Origin: Pseudozobellia sp. WGM2
GTDB taxonomy: Bacteria > Bacteroidota > Bacteroidia > Flavobacteriales > Flavobacteriaceae
DNA: 64,000 nt
Direction: 5' to 3'
NCBI RefSeq assembly: GCF_017810075.1
Contig: NZ_JADNYK010000002.1
Coordinates: 62,001 to 126,000, forward strand
Made by a program: the position numbers and the translations under genes. Positions 63,241 through 64,000 of the stretch are shown piece by piece; position 1 is the first letter of the stretch, and each line of letters opens with the position of its first letter. The notes beneath the pieces were generated by a model, which had not been told where the DNA came from, did not search any database, and saw only the letters and a list, made by a program, of their open reading frames with translations.

Positions 63241-64000
63241 ATGCAGTTACCCTCACTTAGAGAAATTACAAGTAAGGCTGAAAATGCCTTTAAGCGTTTT
63301 CCAGTAACTCTTATATGGGCCATATTAGGCAGCTTCTATATAATGCACGTAATAGGTCTCGATTCTTCCCAAGAATTTGAGAAAAACCTTGATATAATTC
63401 TTACCCTAGTTTTAGGAATTAGTTGGTTTATTGGTGCTCAATTCTTTATCGAGCAGCAGACAAAAGCAAACAAATGGGTATGGATAAAGGGCTTGATCGT
63501 CTTGCTTCTTTTCATCTTCTTTTGGCACCTACCCGATTCAAAAGAATTGGATCAAAACCCTATATATCTCGCACGCTTTTTTCTTTATCTAATTGCGGGC
63601 CACTTATTTTTATTATTCGCACCATTTATCAAGAAATGGAGTAAAATAGCCTACTGGAATTACTTAAAATCAGTCGGTGTTTCCATTACCAGAAGTATTC
63701 TCTTTTCAGGGTTTCTATACTTGGGTTTGGTACTCGCTCTTGTAGCTATTAGCGCTCTTTTTGATGTTAAAATTAAAGGTGAGCGCTACGGACAATTGTT
63801 TATATTCTGTTTGGGCATTGTTAACACTTGGATTTATTTATCTGACTTTCCAAGCAAAATTCATGGCCAAACCCAAATCTACTTCGACAAGGCCCTAGAG
63901 GTTTTCGTAAAGTTCATTTTGATTCCGTTGGTCATTCTATATATCATTATTCTGTATGCATATGGCACCAAGATTCTCATTGAATGGCAACTACCAAAAG
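63241..64000 (+). CDS. DUF4153-like membrane protein, truncated at window end
   Basis: The frame starts at ATG 63241 and stays open to the last base, so at least 253 residues are visible and the C terminus lies outside. The N terminus (LPSLREITSKAENAFKRFPVTLIWAILGSFY) and successive hydrophobic helices match the DUF4153 family of multi-pass membrane proteins. A perfect promoter box precedes it, confirming the start. Function of the family is unknown. Confidence 0.8.
   Translation, partial: MQLPSLREITSKAENAFKRFPVTLIWAILGSFYIMHVIGLDSSQEFEKNLDIILTLVLGISWFIGAQFFIEQQTKANKWVWIKGLIVLLLFIFFWHLPDSKELDQNPIYLARFFLYLIAGHLFLLFAPFIKKWSKIAYWNYLKSVGVSITRSILFSGFLYLGLVLALVAISALFDVKIKGERYGQLFIFCLGIVNTWIYLSDFPSKIHGQTQIYFDKALEVFVKFILIPLVILYIIILYAYGTKILIEWQLPK

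Overview
This AT-rich window comes from the chromosome of a member of the Bacteroidota, most likely a marine Flavobacteriaceae of the Maribacter/Zobellia/Arenibacter type. The genus is inferred. The phylum-level evidence is direct: start-proximal TAnnTTTG promoter boxes, a type IX secretion sorting domain, LytTR two-component proteins, many lipoproteins and RR-leader sugar enzymes, and a HemC-HemD fusion. I saw no tRNA, rRNA, insertion sequence, CRISPR array or prophage. Gene order and codon use look chromosomal throughout.

Layout. 0-8.3 kb: tail of an ASCH-domain gene, then a probable sugar-oxidation/isomerisation cluster: Gfo/Idh dehydrogenase, DinB-like protein, two exported TIM-barrel isomerases, and a GMC dehydrogenase with its gluconate-2-dehydrogenase subunit 3 partner. 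A stand-alone TrpB2-type enzyme follows. 8.9-12.6 kb: class Ia ribonucleotide reductase (nrdB, then nrdA, with a hairpin between them). 12.8-18.2 kb: surface and envelope genes of mostly unknown role, including a two-gene operon of a T9SS substrate and a repeat-rich fibre-like protein, with gene-poor DNA. 18.5-21.3 kb: a LytTR regulator and TPR histidine kinase. 21.2-28.9 kb: housekeeping and small membrane genes (DUF3109, MarC, CtpA-like protease, dCMP deaminase, HupE-like, TerB/DnaJ, bacilliredoxin, PlsC, HD hydrolase). 28.9-42 kb: a second Gfo/Idh enzyme, a porin-like barrel, radical SAM protein, enoyl-CoA hydratase, NtrY-like kinase, HemJ, EcsC, AraC regulator, sugar dehydrogenase lipoprotein and an alpha/beta hydrolase. 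42-50 kb: MATE exporter, ferrochelatase, MscS channel, DUF1460 protein and a seven-FN3/ThuA lipoprotein. 50-60 kb: the main heme run hemA-hemCD-hemE-(trkH, GNAT, membrane protein)-hemF-(lipoprotein)-hemB, with an AraC/PchR-like regulator divergent from hemA. 60-64 kb: serine hydrolase, CNNM/CorC-like protein, MGMT and a truncated membrane protein.

Functionally, the window carries nearly the whole C5 heme branch from glutamyl-tRNA reductase to ferrochelatase, including HemJ. Glutamate-semialdehyde aminotransferase is not here. The left end looks like a periplasmic route that oxidises sugars with the GMC enzyme and then processes keto-sugars with TIM-barrel and Gfo/Idh enzymes. Promoter boxes of the TAnnTTTG type lie a fixed short distance before many genes. 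They correct several start codons and predict leaderless or nearly leaderless transcripts for plsC and an AraC gene.
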